Assembly: GCA_021774575.1 (NCBI GenBank)
Contig: JAJFIX010000006.1
Span: 248,001 to 312,000 of the forward strand
Length of the DNA stretch: 64,000 bases
From: Alphaproteobacteria bacterium
GTDB lineage: Bacteria > Pseudomonadota > Alphaproteobacteria > UBA6615
Reading direction: 5' to 3'
The position numbers and the translations under genes were made by a program. Every line of letters starts with the position of its first letter. Position 1 is the first letter of the stretch. Below the pieces are notes generated by a model. It searched no databases, was not told where the DNA came from, and saw only the letters and a list, made by a program, of their open reading frames with translations. Below, piece by piece: positions 61,673-64,000 of the stretch.

Positions 61673-62857
61673 ATGATTACCAATCAATATCCTGCGCTCA
61701 ATTTTGGACTTGGGGAAACAGCCGAACTGCTGCGCGATACGGTACGATCTTTTGCCTCCGACCGGATCACGCCCCGCGCCGCTGAAATCGACGAGACCAA
61801 CGAATTTCCCAGGGATCTCTGGCCCGAAATGGGCGTGCTTGGCCTGCTCGGTATCACCGTCGAAGAAGAAGATGGCGGTGCCGGCATGGGGTATCTCGAA
61901 CATTGCATTGCAATGGAGGAAATCAGCCGGGCCTCGGGCTCGGTCGGGCTTTCATATGGTGCCCATTCAAATCTATGCGTTAATCAAATTCGCCGTCACG
62001 GCACGCCGAAACAGAAGGCCACCTATTTACCCGGCCTGATTTCAGGTGAGCATGTCGGCGCTTTGGCGATGAGCGAGCCCGGTGCCGGTTCAGATATTGT
62101 CTCCATGCGGCTTAAAGCCGAAAAAAAGAGCGATCGATATATTCTTAATGGCAGCAAGATGTGGATCACCAATGGTCCCCATGCCGATACACTCGTCGTT
62201 TATGCAAAAACCGACGCGTCGGCAGGCAAGAACGGTATCAGCGCTTTTTTGATCGAGAAAAATTTCGCCGGATTTTCCGCCGCCCAAAAATTGGATAAGC
62301 TCGGCATGCGCGGTTCGGACACGTCGGAATTGGTGTTTGAAAATTGCGAGGTGCCCGAGGAAAATATTCTCGGTCAGGTCGGTGGCGGCGTTGCCGTGCT
62401 GATGAGCGGCCTCGACTACGAGCGGTCGGTGTTGGCGGCTGGCCCGCTGGGATTAATGCAAGCGGCGCTCGATCTGGTCTTGCCCTATGTTCATGAGCGT
62501 GAGCAGTTTGGCGCGCCAATTGGCAGCTTCCAGTTGATGCAAGGCAAGCTCGCTGACATGTACACGAGCATGAATGCCTGTAAAGCTTATGTCTATACAG
62601 TTGCCGCCGCCTGCGACCGGGGCGAAACCGCCCGCAAAGATGCCGCTGGTGCAATACTCTATGCGTCGGAACAGGCCACCCAAATTGCCTTGCAGGCGAT
62701 TCAGGCGATGGGCGGCATGGGCTATGTCAATGAAAGTGGCGCCGGTCGGCTGCTGCGCGACGCCAAGCTCTATGAGATCGGCGCTGGAACGTCGGAAATC
62801 AGGCGCATGCTGATCGGCCGGGAGCTCTTTACGGAGGCGGGTCGTAGGTCGCCCTAG
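61673..62857 (+). CDS. ivd: Isovaleryl-CoA dehydrogenase
   Basis: This acyl-CoA dehydrogenase oxidises isovaleryl-CoA in leucine breakdown. The 394-residue product has [74 protein letters not shown], and [17 protein letters not shown], where the Glu sits at the catalytic position typical of isovaleryl-CoA dehydrogenases. C-terminal [10 protein letters not shown] and [19 protein letters not shown] are standard. The remaining leucine catabolic genes are not in the window. Confidence 0.92.
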   Translation: MITNQYPALNFGLGETAELLRDTVRSFASDRITPRAAEIDETNEFPRDLWPEMGVLGLLGITVEEEDGGAGMGYLEHCIAMEEISRASGSVGLSYGAHSNLCVNQIRRHGTPKQKATYLPGLISGEHVGALAMSEPGAGSDIVSMRLKAEKKSDRYILNGSKMWITNGPHADTLVVYAKTDASAGKNGISAFLIEKNFAGFSAAQKLDKLGMRGSDTSELVFENCEVPEENILGQVGGGVAVLMSGLDYERSVLAAGPLGLMQAALDLVLPYVHEREQFGAPIGSFQLMQGKLADMYTSMNACKAYVYTVAAACDRGETARKDAAGAILYASEQATQIALQAIQAMGGMGYVNESGAGRLLRDAKLYEIGAGTSEIRRMLIGRELFTEAGRRSP

Positions 62858-62889
62858 CGGGCGGCCCATTTTCCCGATTTTCGGCTCAA

Positions 62890-63993
62890 TCAAGTTCTCT
62901 TGAGGAGACGTTTTATCCAGTTCTTCAGAGGTAAGGGAAGAATCGTTCTTAGAGCTGCAAAAATTAGCATTTTCGGTAAAGTTATCATGCGACGAAGGTT
63001 TCCCCATACACGCATTTGTACCAGAAAAAACCTACTTTTCATCGTTACCATTGACCATCGCTTGGTCACACTCTTTTCCCCAAAAATTTGTACTGGCACC
63101 GATAAATTGCGGAAATTGTAAGGCGAATGCGCGTTGAGAAAATTATAAGCCTTTCCCCACTCTCCGCGTTTGCAAACGTGCCCAACGTAGTGATCTTGGC
63201 CACTCAGTTCGCAACAAAACATATTGCGACTGTCTTTAACTGTTACAACTTCATCTGCTGTCACACCAAGATTGGCAACTAAATTGTCGTCGATTGTCGT
63301 ATCGAAAGATGCGGTTGTCTTTGGCGTGGAGAGTACAATTGGATAAAGGTGGAAACATCGCGCAATGATGCCCTCGCTGCCAACGCTCCAATACAGATGA
63401 GAAGGATGGAAATTTTCGCCTGATTTCCCATCAACAAAATGCATATCTAAAAGAGAATGACGGTGGCGCAGCCAGATGCCGGCAAGTGAAAGCGACGGTA
63501 CTGATAACACGCCATCCGCATCAAAGGTGTTGTTTTCCTTGAGTTCCTTCAAAAAAGGATCCATCTGAGCGCGCGGCGCGACGACTTGGATAACTTTTTT
63601 TCCCGAGTCTATAAGTTTTGCCGCACAAGAGAAGAACCCGTCTGCAAATATTATATCAGCGTTTAGGGGAACAATTGTTCTATTTCGCTCTGCCGCCCCC
63701 ACAATCGCTTCTCTATATATCACGCTTTTTGCCGCATATTTATCGTCAGTATTCCCGATATCTGAGAATGTAATATTAGCATATTTTGCAAGCCTGCGGA
63801 TAAGAGGATGCGCCTCCATATTGCGCCTGTCCGCAGGCGTTGTATGTATATGATAATTTATACACCTGTCGGAGATGGCTGGAATATTTCCGGGGGATAA
63901 CTGCGACGCCAAGGAGTAATCGACAAAATTCCGAGTGAAAGCATGCCCCCAAACAGGCACAACAATGTCGTATTCAGAACCTCCATTTTTCAT
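62890..63993 (-). CDS. Glycosyltransferase-like protein of unknown specificity
   Basis: The frame reaches almost to the right edge; ATG 63993 gives 367 residues, but the true start could be outside the window. It begins with YDIVVPVWGHAFTRNFVDYSLASQL, recalling the first strand of GT-A glycosyltransferases. It has PLNADIIFADGFFSCAAKLI in the middle and a basic, hydrophobic C-terminus (LPLPLKNWIKRLLKRT) that may bind membranes. G+C is visibly lower than in the neighbouring genes, as is common for surface-polysaccharide genes. The family call is tentative. Confidence 0.5.
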   Translation of the reverse strand: MKNGGSEYDIVVPVWGHAFTRNFVDYSLASQLSPGNIPAISDRCINYHIHTTPADRRNMEAHPLIRRLAKYANITFSDIGNTDDKYAAKSVIYREAIVGAAERNRTIVPLNADIIFADGFFSCAAKLIDSGKKVIQVVAPRAQMDPFLKELKENNTFDADGVLSVPSLSLAGIWLRHRHSLLDMHFVDGKSGENFHPSHLYWSVGSEGIIARCFHLYPIVLSTPKTTASFDTTIDDNLVANLGVTADEVVTVKDSRNMFCCELSGQDHYVGHVCKRGEWGKAYNFLNAHSPYNFRNLSVPVQIFGEKSVTKRWSMVTMKSRFFLVQMRVWGNLRRMITLPKMLIFAALRTILPLPLKNWIKRLLKRT

Positions 63994-64000
63994 TTCGGCA

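Overview
The window is a chromosomal segment of an alphaproteobacterium with fairly high G+C, possibly a Rhodospirillales-type lineage. The supporting evidence is a circularly permuted two-piece tmRNA gene, SspB-alpha, Usg, DUF2849 and DUF934 flanking the sulfite reductase, CtaA-type haem A synthase and a CIRCE-controlled groESL. Most of it is dense core genome. No insertion sequence, CRISPR array, rRNA or ordinary tRNA was seen.

Layout. 1-0.9 kb: 5' part of a molybdopterin hydroxylase large subunit, divergent from ffh. 1.1-5 kb: ffh-rpsP-rimM-trmD-rplS, with overlapping genes. 5-10.6 kb: leuC, an RDD membrane protein, leuD, leuB, a small exported protein and asd (leucine and aspartate-family amino acids). 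10.6-12.8 kb: a LysE exporter, a CitE-like CoA-ester lyase and a YcgN protein. 12.8-19.1 kb: a tetrapyrrole/cobalamin group with cobA, a CbiX-CbiG-CobJ fusion, a CobC-like phosphatase and cobT, interspersed with a DUF938 methyltransferase and a SYLF protein. 19.1-22 kb: tandem EamA transporters and ctaA. 22.5-26.3 kb: assimilatory sulfur genes (DUF2849-cysI-DUF934-lipoprotein-cysH). 26.3-30.7 kb: 2-oxoacid:ferredoxin oxidoreductase (korAB type) and an FprA-like ferredoxin reductase. 30.8-33.4 kb: usg and groESL.

33.4-37.1 kb is the most unusual part. Two related secreted proteins of unknown function are separated by a 48-bp remnant of the groEL 3' region. They are followed by an exported protein that joins a metzincin metalloprotease domain to a trypsin-like serine protease domain, with both sets of catalytic residues apparently present.

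37.1-64 kb: serB, miaA, ilvBHC, speDE, a GmhB-like phosphatase, an AroE-like protein lacking the catalytic Asp together with an MFS transporter, a ribbon-helix-helix protein, fumC, a TfoX-like protein, two P460-type haem proteins, sspB beside ssrA (tag reader beside tag writer), thyX, mrp, hflKC-DUF2065-degP/Q, a small lower-GC patch (GFA protein and a BrnT/BrnA toxin-antitoxin pair, with a 29-bp imperfect direct repeat flanking the GFA gene), lipB, mgtE, an isovaleryl-CoA dehydrogenase and a lower-GC glycosyltransferase-like gene at the right edge.

Functional links. CobA, and perhaps the CbiX domain, could feed sirohaem to CysI as well as cobalamin synthesis. SspB delivers ssrA-tagged proteins to ClpXP. 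KorAB and the Fpr-like enzyme could exchange electrons through ferredoxin.
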